Origin: Lishizhenia tianjinensis
GTDB taxonomy: Bacteria; Bacteroidota; Bacteroidia; Flavobacteriales_D; Crocinitomicaceae
NCBI RefSeq assembly: GCF_900116425.1
Contig: NZ_FPAS01000001.1
Coordinates: forward strand, 620,001 to 684,000
Direction of reading: 5' to 3'
Length of the DNA: 64,000 bases
Made by a program: the position numbers and the translations under genes. This document shows positions 23,917 to 31,995 of the stretch, one piece after another. The notes beneath the pieces were generated by a model. The model was not told where the DNA came from. It saw only the letters and a program-made list of their open reading frames with translations, and ran no database searches. The first letter of the stretch is position 1, and the number at the start of each line of letters is the position of its first letter.

Positions 23917-25238
23917 TGGAATTCAAAGATTATAAGCTCAACAAGCAGCTTCAAAACGCCTTGGCGGAAATGAATATCACAACGCCAACGCCTATTCAGG
24001 AGAAAACCTTGCCGGTGATTTTGGCAGGAAAAGATGTGGTGGGTATTGCACAAACCGGTACGGGTAAAACTTTGGCCTTTTTATTACCTGTAATTCGCGA
24101 TTTGAAATACAGCGAACAAAAAACACCACGTGTTTTGATCTTAGTGCCAACTAGAGAATTGGTGGTTCAGGTTTGCGAAGAAATTGAAAAATTAACGCAA
24201 TACATCTCTGTAAGAACCCTTGGTGTTTACGGGGGGACCAACATCAATACGCAAAAGCAATTGATACACGAAGGTTGTGATATCTTGGTGGCTACACCTG
24301 GACGTCTCTTCGATTTGGCGATGACAGGAATTCTACGTTTTAAAACCATACAGAAGTTAATCATTGACGAATGTGATGAGATGCTCGACCTAGGTTTTAG
24401 ACCCCAATTGAAAAGTATCATAGAATTGTTGCCGGCTAAACGACAAAACCTTTTGTTCTCAGCTACCTTAGTAGAAGAAGTAGAAGATTTGATCAACGCT
24501 TACTTTAGAAATCCAGAGAAAATTGAGGCAGCCTCTTCAGGTACGCCTTTGGAAAATATAGATCAGCAGTTCGTTTCGGTGAAGAATTTCTACACGAAAA
24601 TCAACTATTTAAAAATGTTGTTGGCGGACAAAGAAACCTACAAGAAAATCTTGATTTTCACGGCGAATAAACGTTTGGCTGATTTGGTTTCTGACGAATT
24701 AGAAACAGAATTCCCAGAAGAATTTGGTACCATACACTCCAACAAGTCGCAGAACTACAGGTTGCGTATGGTACAAGAGTTTAAAACGGGAGATTTACGT
24801 GGTATTGTTGCTACCGATCTTGTGTCACGTGGTTTAGACATAGACAAGGTAACGCACGTAATCAACATGGACGTTCCTGAGGTACCGGAGAACTACATGC
24901 ACCGTATCGGTAGAACAGGTAGAGCCGAGGCCAATGGTCATGCCCTTACCCTAGTTACCGAAAAAGAGGAAGTATTCAAGCACCACATCGAAGGGTTAAT
25001 GAAAATGGAGGTCCCCCTCGACCCTATGCCCGAAGAAGTGACGGTTTCAAGCGAGCTCATTCTCGAGGAAGAACCTGCAGCTTTACACCAACCTTTGAAG
25101 GTTAAAATTGTAAAACACGAAGCCGGTCCAGCCTTCCACGAAAAGAAGGAAAAGAACAAGAAAGAAAACTGGGGAAACAGTAAAAAGAATAAAAAATTGG
25201 CCAAGTACAAGAAGCCGAAAAAAAAGAGAAGAAATTAG
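23916..25238 (+). CDS. DEAD-box ATP-dependent RNA helicase (DECD variant)
   Basis: 440 aa with the helicase core in order: Q motif (TPTPIQEKTLPVIL, about 23-36), motif I AQTGTGKT (45-52), Ia PTREL (78-82), motif II IIDECDEMLD with DECD at 151-154 instead of DEAD, motif III SAT (182-184), then VATDLVSRGLDID and motif VI HRIGRTGR (329-336). The C-terminus is a Lys-rich tail (KKNKKLAKYKKPKKKRRN) expected to bind RNA. Likely role: ribosome assembly or RNA remodelling. Co-transcribed with tsaC; a strong terminator follows. Confidence 0.93.
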   Translation: MEFKDYKLNKQLQNALAEMNITTPTPIQEKTLPVILAGKDVVGIAQTGTGKTLAFLLPVIRDLKYSEQKTPRVLILVPTRELVVQVCEEIEKLTQYISVRTLGVYGGTNINTQKQLIHEGCDILVATPGRLFDLAMTGILRFKTIQKLIIDECDEMLDLGFRPQLKSIIELLPAKRQNLLFSATLVEEVEDLINAYFRNPEKIEAASSGTPLENIDQQFVSVKNFYTKINYLKMLLADKETYKKILIFTANKRLADLVSDELETEFPEEFGTIHSNKSQNYRLRMVQEFKTGDLRGIVATDLVSRGLDIDKVTHVINMDVPEVPENYMHRIGRTGRAEANGHALTLVTEKEEVFKHHIEGLMKMEVPLDPMPEEVTVSSELILEEEPAALHQPLKVKIVKHEAGPAFHEKKEKNKKENWGNSKKNKKLAKYKKPKKKRRN

Positions 25239-25243
25239 GGAAA

Positions 25244-25269
25244 AGAGCACTTTAGGGTGCTCTTTTTTG
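25244..25269 (+). terminator. Terminator of tsaC-helicase operon
   Basis: AGAGCAC (25244-25250) pairs with GTGCTCT (25257-25263), followed by a T run, 5 bases after the helicase stop codon. Confidence 0.88.
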
Positions 25270-25500
25270 ATTCAAGAATTCAAGGATTCAAAACATTCAA
25301 AGAATGTATTTGGAGGTTAACGAAGTACAACATTACCGTGGCCTAAAACTCTTATCACTTATCTCTAATCACTTATGACTTCTAAGAAGATTTGATTACT
25401 CCTGAACGGAGTATTTGAAAGATTTGAATACTAGTATTTTCATATAATCATATGATCCTTTTTTTGAATTCTTGAATTGTTGAATCTTTGAATTCCCCAA
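25270..25500. repeat. AT-rich intergenic word repeats
   Basis: This is the first half of the 495-bp gap after the helicase. It contains reiterated words TTCAAGAATTCAAGGATTCA, CTTATCACTTATCTCTAATC, and TTGAATTCTTGAATTG followed by TTGAATCTTTGAATTCC. There is also a hairpin TACTCC (25397-25402)/GGAGTA (25408-25413). No frame is supported. The second half of the gap (25500-25733) holds the fold-back element at 25642-25690 and the leader of the next gene. Confidence 0.7.
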
Positions 25501-25641
25501 GAGGTTATCGAGCTAAGCACAAACCTTTTTTTCTACTCCAAAGAATTTCCCTAACCCCAATAAGTGAAATCTCCCCTATCTTCACAATTCCTTTGACAGC
25601 AAACCTTAACTAATTTATTAATGTTTATATTCGAAAACGTT

Positions 25642-25690
25642 GCGCATTATCTTAAATAATAATCTGCTATGCGCTATAAAATATAAGCGA
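25642..25690. repeat. Fold-back element, left edge of accessory cassette
   Basis: GCGCAT (25642-25647) pairs with ATGCGC (25669-25674) around an AT-rich loop. Directly after it, CGCTATA pairs with TATAAGCG, so the segment can fold into consecutive hairpins. It lies 44 bases before the first cassette gene and may mark the cassette boundary. Confidence 0.4.
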
Positions 25691-25733
25691 TAAACACTAT
25701 TGTGTATATATGCTACTTGCTAACAATTTGAAA

Positions 25734-25955
25734 ATGACCGAAAATAAAAAAATAGAAACCCTTGAAAAAGCAATTTCGAGTCTTGAAGTCTACAAAAGAG
25801 GCTTAAAGAAAGGAAATCTTCAGAGCTTTGAAAGTTTAAAATCAAAAGTGCTTGGGGTTTTGACTGAAAATGAAAGAATAAGATTTTCTCAAATTGAATT
25901 TTATTCAGAGCAAGATGACTTTGATGACATTATGAAAGATGATTTACCTTTTTAA
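25734..25955 (+). CDS. Small acidic-tailed protein with SSB-like C-terminal tip
   Basis: 73 aa from the ATG at 25734; an upstream TTG-type start at 25710 is possible but less likely. The first 55 residues look like two or three helices (KKIETLEKAISSLEVYKRGL, then a Lys/Leu-rich stretch), and the C-terminus is acidic and ends DDFDDIMKDDLPF. The final DDLPF is the same as the tip by which Bacteroidota single-stranded DNA-binding proteins recruit RecQ, ExoI, RecO and others. No OB fold is present, so this is not SSB itself. It is 9 bp upstream of an Abi-like gene; together they look like a two-gene accessory cassette. Confidence 0.6.
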   Translation: MTENKKIETLEKAISSLEVYKRGLKKGNLQSFESLKSKVLGVLTENERIRFSQIEFYSEQDDFDDIMKDDLPF

Positions 25956-25964
25956 TTCAAACTA

Positions 25965-26852
25965 ATGGCATTTGAAACAAATATTAGCGGGTTTGAACAA
26001 GCAAAAACACTTCTTTCAGACATCATTTTCAAATTAAAATCTGACAAGAAAAGTGAATCTGATTTACAGAAATTAAAACTACTTCAAGCAAGACATAACA
26101 ACCCAGAGTTTGAAATGGAAATTGCTGAATTAATTTGTGGTGACAACAATAGTTTTCCTTATCGAAGTTCTTTTTTCCTAACTAAGTTTTTTAAAGATTT
26201 AGGGTTGCCGTTTGAACACGATGGAACTACTAGAAGATTTTGGGTGAGAGATAGCTTATTACTTCTAGATATTCACGACTTATCCCTGGTCTTCAGAAAA
26301 GGACTTTTTAACAAAAAAGATTTTAAAAAGTATACGAAAGAAAACAAACTAGACTTTGATTCAGAATATCAAAAAGCTATTAAGGAATTTAAAGAAATAC
26401 TTAATGATAGCTTACAAATTGATGACGGTATGGATTTAACATACCTATTGGACTTAAATGTAAATGTTGAGCTACTTTTTGATAGAAAGACTAGAACTAA
26501 TGACCAAGAATTAGACTCTCTAATAAACGAAGCTAAAGACAGGTTTTTTATTCCAAAAGACAAACAAATTGCTCTAGAAAAATTATGGGACGCATTTGAG
26601 AGAATTAAAACCTATTTTGGTTCAAATAAGAAAAAATCATCTTCCGAATTAGTATCTATTGCATCTGATGGTTTTAACTTCGAAATCATAGAAAGTGAAT
26701 TTAAGCTGTTGACTAAAATTGGAAACGAATATAAAATACGACACCACGAAATAGATAAGTTGGAAGTGTCAAAATCGAAACATATTGATTATTTATTCTT
26801 TCGAATGTTATCATTAATAGACTTATGTATAAAAAGTATAAATGAAAAATAA
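25965..26852 (+). CDS. Abortive-infection (AbiJ/HEPN)-like protein
   Basis: 295 aa, AT-rich coding sequence unlike the housekeeping genes around it. Residues about 55-125 (ELICGDNNSFPYRSSFFLTK, then LGLPFEHDGTTRRFWV) resemble the N-terminal AbiJ_NTD3-type domain, and the C-terminal 110 residues contain EYKIRHHEIDKLE followed by a long helix, a motif I associate with Abi/HEPN-type C-terminal domains. A classical R-X4-6-H HEPN motif is not certain. If correct, it would be an RNase-like or nucleotide-responsive abortive-infection effector. Preceded at 9 bp by the SSB-tip protein; followed by a fold-back DNA element. Confidence 0.5.
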   Translation: MAFETNISGFEQAKTLLSDIIFKLKSDKKSESDLQKLKLLQARHNNPEFEMEIAELICGDNNSFPYRSSFFLTKFFKDLGLPFEHDGTTRRFWVRDSLLLLDIHDLSLVFRKGLFNKKDFKKYTKENKLDFDSEYQKAIKEFKEILNDSLQIDDGMDLTYLLDLNVNVELLFDRKTRTNDQELDSLINEAKDRFFIPKDKQIALEKLWDAFERIKTYFGSNKKKSSSELVSIASDGFNFEIIESEFKLLTKIGNEYKIRHHEIDKLEVSKSKHIDYLFFRMLSLIDLCIKSINEK

Positions 26853-26869
26853 AAACTGTTGGCAACAAT

Positions 26870-26977
26870 GGCTTTAAGTAATTGCTTGTTCTCAATCACT
26901 CCGAAAATTCCGCAGGAATTTTGAGTTAGGTGCGCACTTGCAAAATTAATCGCTAAAACACGCAACTACTCATAGCC
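26870..26977. repeat. Long imperfect inverted repeat, right edge of accessory cassette
   Basis: GGCTTTAAGTAATTGC (26870-26885) and GCAACTACTCATAGCC (26962-26977) are inverted copies matching at 13 of 16 positions. At the centre is a perfect hairpin, AAAATTCC (26904-26911) with GGAATTTT (26915-26922). The whole can fold into one cruciform or RNA structure of about 108 nt. It recalls integron attC or REP elements in shape, but the attC core sites (RYYYAAC, GTTRRRY) are not where they should be. It begins 17 bases after the Abi-like stop. Confidence 0.6.
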
Positions 26978-26986
26978 CACCCCCTC

Positions 26987-27436
26987 ATGAAAATAACTCA
27001 AATCATAATTACAATATTACTATCCCTAGCACTTCCTTTGTCGGATATTGTTACGTTGAGGCATTCATATGATTTCGAGGATGATATTGGGCCGGAATTC
27101 TATGGACTACCTTTTATATATAGAACTGAAATCCCTTGGGTAAATTCACTTAGTGGAGATTTCTACATACTTGGATATTTCGGAAATGTAATCTTCTTTA
27201 GTCTCGTTTTGGTAGTTTTCACCCTGCTAATAAAGAGCATAAAACTGAATGGATTCATTAAAAAACTTTGGAATGTGAGTTGGATGGGAACATCAGTTTT
27301 TCTGATTTTATTTGCGGCATTGTTTTTCTTTATAACAGAATGGAGATTTGAATGGACGAACTCCGAAATTTTAAAACATTCAAATCAACCCGAGCTTGGT
27401 TCTCGAACGCTTGAATTCTTTTCTACCGGTAAATGA
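26987..27436 (+). CDS. Hypothetical membrane protein
   Basis: 149 aa with three hydrophobic stretches (about 4-22, 60-83 and 98-121); the first may be a signal anchor. Between the first two is a polar loop with several acidic and aromatic residues. No family recognised. The ATG at 26987 immediately follows the inverted-repeat element, so its transcription may depend on, or be insulated by, that element. Composition is similar to the accessory cassette, and it could be the cassette's third member or the first gene beyond it. Confidence 0.5.
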   Translation: MKITQIIITILLSLALPLSDIVTLRHSYDFEDDIGPEFYGLPFIYRTEIPWVNSLSGDFYILGYFGNVIFFSLVLVVFTLLIKSIKLNGFIKKLWNVSWMGTSVFLILFAALFFFITEWRFEWTNSEILKHSNQPELGSRTLEFFSTGK

Positions 27437-27621
27437 AAGAGCAAAGGAAAATATTTGCAGAAAACGAAATAAAATTTTGATTAAATATAAAGTCAACTGC
27501 AATGAAATTACATCTCTTCCTAAATCTCACTCTCCCCTGCTCCTCATTCAGCTTTGGACAAACAAGAAACTGTTCTTAAAGAATTATTCCCTATACTTAC
27601 CACCAAACAAATTCAAAATAT

Positions 27622-28284
27622 ATGAAAGCACTCCTTATCACTGCCCTAATTAGTTTCTTGTGTTCAATTGTTTTTCGATTGATGCATTGGCCTGGAGTTG
27701 CACTTTTAATTTTGTTAGCACTCATGTGCGTGCTCACCTTTTCGCTCATCAATTCATTTGTAAAGAAAAGCGTTTGGAAAATCTCAATATTTGGAGGTTG
27801 GGTGTTGGCCGCATGGACTATTTACATTGTCTTCAGATCTTTCTATTGGTACTGTGGACCTAGAATTTTTGGAATTAATTCCATGTTCTTATTCAACAGC
27901 ATCTTGACCATAATATACCTTATCACACAGTCAAAACAGCTCTCGAAAACAGTGCTTACCTTATCAGTACTAGGCTTACTCTTACATTTCACTCCGAGTT
28001 ATAAAATCTGTTACTTCTTTGATTTAAATGAAGTCATCAATAAAGAATTCAATAAAGTAAATTTCTCCTCTTGGGATAAATACAGTTGGTTTTTATACAT
28101 ACGCGGAGAAAAAGAAGAAGCTCTGAAAGCCAATCAAAAAGCGATAGATGCATACACCTACAACGATACAGGAGTCAGTAATTATAGATTAAGAGTAGAC
28201 GACGAAATTTTAACACAACTAGAAAATCATAAAAGAGGCATCATCAACGATACTTGGGAGGATAGTTATATACGTATGTTTTAA
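27622..28284 (+). CDS. Hypothetical membrane protein with soluble C-terminal domain
   Basis: 220 aa. Five hydrophobic segments fill the first 135 residues (starting ITALISFLCSIVFRLMHWPG); the FRLMHWPG motif after the first segment also occurs in GldL-like and other Bacteroidota membrane proteins. The C-terminal 85 residues are soluble, with EKEEALKANQKAIDAYTY resembling a single TPR-like helix pair. Function unknown. Ends 9 bp before the next gene, so the two are likely one operon. Confidence 0.55.
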   Translation: MKALLITALISFLCSIVFRLMHWPGVALLILLALMCVLTFSLINSFVKKSVWKISIFGGWVLAAWTIYIVFRSFYWYCGPRIFGINSMFLFNSILTIIYLITQSKQLSKTVLTLSVLGLLLHFTPSYKICYFFDLNEVINKEFNKVNFSSWDKYSWFLYIRGEKEEALKANQKAIDAYTYNDTGVSNYRLRVDDEILTQLENHKRGIINDTWEDSYIRMF

Positions 28285-28293
28285 AATTTCGAA

Positions 28294-28611
28294 ATGAAAA
28301 AGTTCATTTTTCCTTTGTTATTATTGACTTCTCTCCCTCTTTGGGCAACCGTAGATGCATTGAAAGTAAACCACCTTACCAAACAACTCTATTGGGCAGA
28401 TGAAGATCATTACACAGGATTTTTAGGTTGGCGCTCTGTGCACGACGGAATCTATGATAAGGAAATAATTCGTTTTCAAGCTCAAGTTTATACACTAACG
28501 AACTATCCCTTTTTAATTGAAACGATTATCGTCTTTTTAATACTTAGTTTTCTATTTCTTAGATTCGTAATAAAGCGAAGAAAGAATAAGATGAAATCTG
28601 AATTTTTATAA
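28294..28611 (+). CDS. Small exported protein with C-terminal TM segment
   Basis: 105 aa: an N-terminal signal peptide (MKKFIFPLLLLTSLPLWA), a short extracytoplasmic domain of about 55 residues with Trp/Tyr/His, one strong transmembrane helix (about 75-93) and a basic cytosolic tail (KRRKNKMK). This gives a single-pass topology with a small periplasmic head. No family recognised. It follows the previous gene after 9 bp and is closed by a bidirectional terminator. Confidence 0.55.
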   Translation: MKKFIFPLLLLTSLPLWATVDALKVNHLTKQLYWADEDHYTGFLGWRSVHDGIYDKEIIRFQAQVYTLTNYPFLIETIIVFLILSFLFLRFVIKRRKNKMKSEFL

Positions 28612-28670
28612 AGGATAGTTGGACAACCCTCAGTTCAACTTATGGGATGAACCAAAATTCTTAATTAAAA

Positions 28671-28699
28671 AAACTGAAGCGTAAAATCCACTTCAGTTT
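28671..28699. terminator. Bidirectional terminator between convergent genes
   Basis: AAACTGAAG (28671-28679) pairs with CTTCAGTTT (28691-28699), with A runs on the left and T on the right. It serves the + strand gene ending at 28611 and the - strand gene ending at 28729. Confidence 0.85.
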
Positions 28700-28728
28700 T
28701 CGTGTTATTCTTTTGTGTAAGTTCACAT

Positions 28729-31700
28729 CTACTGTTTTATCACTCTATACGTTTTTTGCACACCTTCTGATTTTATAGTAATGAAATATATACCCTTAAC
28801 ACCGGTTAATTCCAATTCTATTTCATCAATATTTTGGTAGTGCTGACTAAAAATCTTTTTGCCTAAAACAGTAGTTATTTCAATCTTAACATTTGCATAC
28901 ATATCACCTAGTTCAACATATACATCTTGAGTTGTCGGGTTAGGATAAATAGTAATAGACTTATTCAATTCATTCTCGTTCAAACCAACATTGGCAACGG
29001 TGTAACACATGGAAGTATCCACACAGTTTCCATCCGTTATTATAACGGCATAATCTCCATTTGCCGTTGCTGTAAAACTTTGATTCGTTTCTCCTGGAAT
29101 GACCGTATAACCATTCGTACAATCTAGCCATTGATATTGAGCCCCGGCGTCAGAAGCTGTTAATGTAGGTGAAGTATTAACCACTCCAGTATTTACATCT
29201 CCTAGGGTCAAATCCAAGGTAATTAAAGAATCACAACCAAACACGCTTGAAACCATCCAAGTTGCTGTTGTATTATTATTGGTATACGTATTTCCATCTA
29301 ACCAAACTATAGAATCACAAGCATATTGAACATCAGTACCAGATGTTGCGTAATGCATGGTCAAATCTAAACTTACGATAGAATCACAACCAATACTGTT
29401 AATAAGGGTTACAGATGCAGTATCCGTTGAAGTTGTATAGGTGTTTCCATCTATCCAGGTATAAGAATCACAGGCACTAATTACGTCAGTGGTATTAATT
29501 AAAGGACAATCATAAAGTTGAATGAGGTAGTTTGCACCTTCCTTTCCAAAAGCCGTACTGTTGATCCTACCTCCTACCCAAAGCATAGAGTCTGCTCTAA
29601 CTGCAGCGGTGTACGCTTGGCTTATCATAGACAAATCATCTTCAACATAGAGTATAGAACTTCCATTTCCTGATCTATCAATACGTTCGATTACTAAGTC
29701 GCTACTCCCATTGGAATGAATTTCGGCTCCGTGAACTACAAATCTTTCAAGACTTGAAGAAAATGATAGTCCGTATACACGAGCCTCTAAAGTACTCAGG
29801 TTTGGTCTCAAATATTCCCATCCTGTAGCACCTGTGGCAGCTACGATTGCTTGCACTTGCATTTGACCGTTCGCTTCACCAAAAGTATAAATGGTATCCT
29901 GATCATACAATGTCCCTGCAAAAACACCGGTTTGATAATTTTGATCCCAATTTAAAGTATAGGCAATCGTATCTATTGATGTTAAGAATTGCGAACCTGT
30001 TGTGTTATCTCCGGATATAATAATACTCCCTTCTTTGTGCATTACACCATAAACATTACGGGTTGAAGGGTACTGATATATTGATGATATACTCAAATTT
30101 GATTTGTCTATACTGTATAAGTTCTGATTCCCACTATAAAGTAAGTTTGTAGAAGAATAATTATTTAAAATATCCAAGGGTCGTTTGCTTTCAACATTTT
30201 CTGTAACCATTGAAAGCGTTACTGGTGCTGATAAACCATTGGCATCCCATTTTACTAATTTCACATTTAAACCCTCAGCATATACTAAAAAAGCTTCACC
30301 AGAGGCATCTGACTCCATTTCAATTAATTCTATGTTTCCACTAATAATTAATGAATCTTCCGCAAGTAAGGAACCTGTACTTTTATTGAGTTGATAAAAG
30401 ACAATTGCATTAACATTTTCAAAATCAGTGGGCGAAGAATTATTTGTTTCTATGCGCATTGAGGCCATATAGGCTGAATTATCATTCACTGAGATACAAC
30501 CTGCTTTACTTCTTTTTATGGTTGCATCTGTGAATTCCCAGTTAGAAATTCCAAAATTGGTACGCATAGCAAGTGTTGCATGTTCTCCTTTTTGCATTAA
30601 AACGAACATGGTGTCTTTAGACTCCTGAATTGCTTTGGTATAGGAAAGTTGCTGAAAACCACCCTCTATATGATGACGAATATTCGGGTTACCTGTTAAA
30701 GGGTCTATCGCTACAAAGCTTGCTTTAGATTCATAGGGTAGTACCTCTTCATTTCCTACAAAGATAGGTATGTTATTTACAATGTTTACGTTTTTCCCTT
30801 CCCCTACGTTATCACAACTTAACGAATCTTGAGTAATTGTTAAGTCAAAAGCTTTACTTCCATTTGCAGCATTAAGCTTCATAATTCCCCATGTTCCAGG
30901 TCCGTATCCTGAATCGTCATAATGACCAGTCAAATATACATTTCCGTTACAATCTACTTCCAATGCTTTCGTACCTTCATGATGTCCACAAACACTACTC
31001 GGATGTAATTGAGTCATATCCTGGTAGGAGTACCACATCTCTGCGCCAGTGGTTTTGTTTATTTTAGAGGTGTAATAAGAATCTTGTATCCCTCCTACGT
31101 ATTTATGTCTATAAGTCATATATAAATATCCATTCTGGTCCTTCAAATCCATGAGTTTATTATTTGTACTAATCTGTGACCGCCAAATAGGAGCTCCATC
31201 CATAGGGTTCACCTTCGCCATCACCAAATTAGTTGACCCTGAACCAACGTATCCAGACACGAACATATATCCCTGATTATCTAAGTATAAATTTGTTATC
31301 TCATCTATATTGTTAGTAGCATTAGGATCTACATTATACCTCCTTTCCCAAAGGATTTGGTGCAAGTTATCACCATTAAATTTTTTAAGTTTATTTCCCG
31401 ATGCGTAATAAATGTTCCCATAAGGGTCAGTGACAACACTTTGAAATATTGGATCAGCTTCCTCCATTGGAACACTTTGAAGTGTGTCTCCATTAGACTT
31501 ATCCATAAAAGCCAAGTGGACGTCCGAGTAAGTTGTTTTATAACGAATTAAAAATCTTGATGAATCATAGTCATAAAAATCTATCACATAATTTGTTAAA
31601 TTATCTTCTATAGGTGTTGTCCATTCTATTTCTCCTGTTAAAACATTAATTTTTGTGATATCATAACATCCTTGTGCATAAACAAAACCATCGTCAAAAA

Positions 31701-31983
31701 CAGCTACATCTCGTATTATTGAACAATTAATTTGCTGGGGTTGAGTTAAGGTAGACCAAACTACCTCACCTATTTGATTAACCCTTAAAACTACTCCTTC
31801 ATATACATTTGGAGGAGTAATTTTCTGACCCGCGACAATAAATCCGTCGTCAACTTTTACCGATGACCTTATTTCAGTGAGATGGCCAGTTAATGGGTTT
31901 GAAAAATATTCCTCATCAACTAAGGATTGAGAAAAACTTAAAAAGGAAAATAAAAATGTAAGTGATAAGATATAAAATTTCAT
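28729..31983 (-). CDS. Large secreted propeller/PQQ-like protein with T9SS tail
   Basis: 1084 aa. Signal peptide (MKFYILSLTFLFSFLSFSQS), then about 800 residues of propeller-like repeats containing phrases such as GEIEWTTPIEDN, LKKFNGDNLHQILWERR and GYLYMTYRHKYVGG. Then come two Bacteroidota surface repeats (ACDSYTWIDGNTYTTS... and ACDSIVWLDGNTYTNN...), an Ig-like segment and a T9SS type A tail (TIYPNPTTQDVYVEL to TYRVIKQ). The protein should be exported to the surface by T9SS. It sits 12 bp downstream of another giant secreted protein, with which it forms an operon. Specific ligand or substrate unknown. Confidence 0.8.
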   Translation of the reverse strand: MKFYILSLTFLFSFLSFSQSLVDEEYFSNPLTGHLTEIRSSVKVDDGFIVAGQKITPPNVYEGVVLRVNQIGEVVWSTLTQPQQINCSIIRDVAVFDDGFVYAQGCYDITKINVLTGEIEWTTPIEDNLTNYVIDFYDYDSSRFLIRYKTTYSDVHLAFMDKSNGDTLQSVPMEEADPIFQSVVTDPYGNIYYASGNKLKKFNGDNLHQILWERRYNVDPNATNNIDEITNLYLDNQGYMFVSGYVGSGSTNLVMAKVNPMDGAPIWRSQISTNNKLMDLKDQNGYLYMTYRHKYVGGIQDSYYTSKINKTTGAEMWYSYQDMTQLHPSSVCGHHEGTKALEVDCNGNVYLTGHYDDSGYGPGTWGIMKLNAANGSKAFDLTITQDSLSCDNVGEGKNVNIVNNIPIFVGNEEVLPYESKASFVAIDPLTGNPNIRHHIEGGFQQLSYTKAIQESKDTMFVLMQKGEHATLAMRTNFGISNWEFTDATIKRSKAGCISVNDNSAYMASMRIETNNSSPTDFENVNAIVFYQLNKSTGSLLAEDSLIISGNIELIEMESDASGEAFLVYAEGLNVKLVKWDANGLSAPVTLSMVTENVESKRPLDILNNYSSTNLLYSGNQNLYSIDKSNLSISSIYQYPSTRNVYGVMHKEGSIIISGDNTTGSQFLTSIDTIAYTLNWDQNYQTGVFAGTLYDQDTIYTFGEANGQMQVQAIVAATGATGWEYLRPNLSTLEARVYGLSFSSSLERFVVHGAEIHSNGSSDLVIERIDRSGNGSSILYVEDDLSMISQAYTAAVRADSMLWVGGRINSTAFGKEGANYLIQLYDCPLINTTDVISACDSYTWIDGNTYTTSTDTASVTLINSIGCDSIVSLDLTMHYATSGTDVQYACDSIVWLDGNTYTNNNTTATWMVSSVFGCDSLITLDLTLGDVNTGVVNTSPTLTASDAGAQYQWLDCTNGYTVIPGETNQSFTATANGDYAVIITDGNCVDTSMCYTVANVGLNENELNKSITIYPNPTTQDVYVELGDMYANVKIEITTVLGKKIFSQHYQNIDEIELELTGVKGIYFITIKSEGVQKTYRVIKQ

Positions 31984-31995
31984 TTTCGTATCGAT

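Noticed and set aside
26870-26977. Integron attC site
   Set aside because: The overall fold is similar, but the RYYYAAC and GTTRRRY core sites are absent at the ends and no integrase is in the window.
27396-27653. 85-aa + strand frame overlapping two membrane protein genes
   Set aside because: It overlaps the end of one real gene and the start of the next in a different frame, begins inside a coding region and has no domain or hydrophobic pattern.
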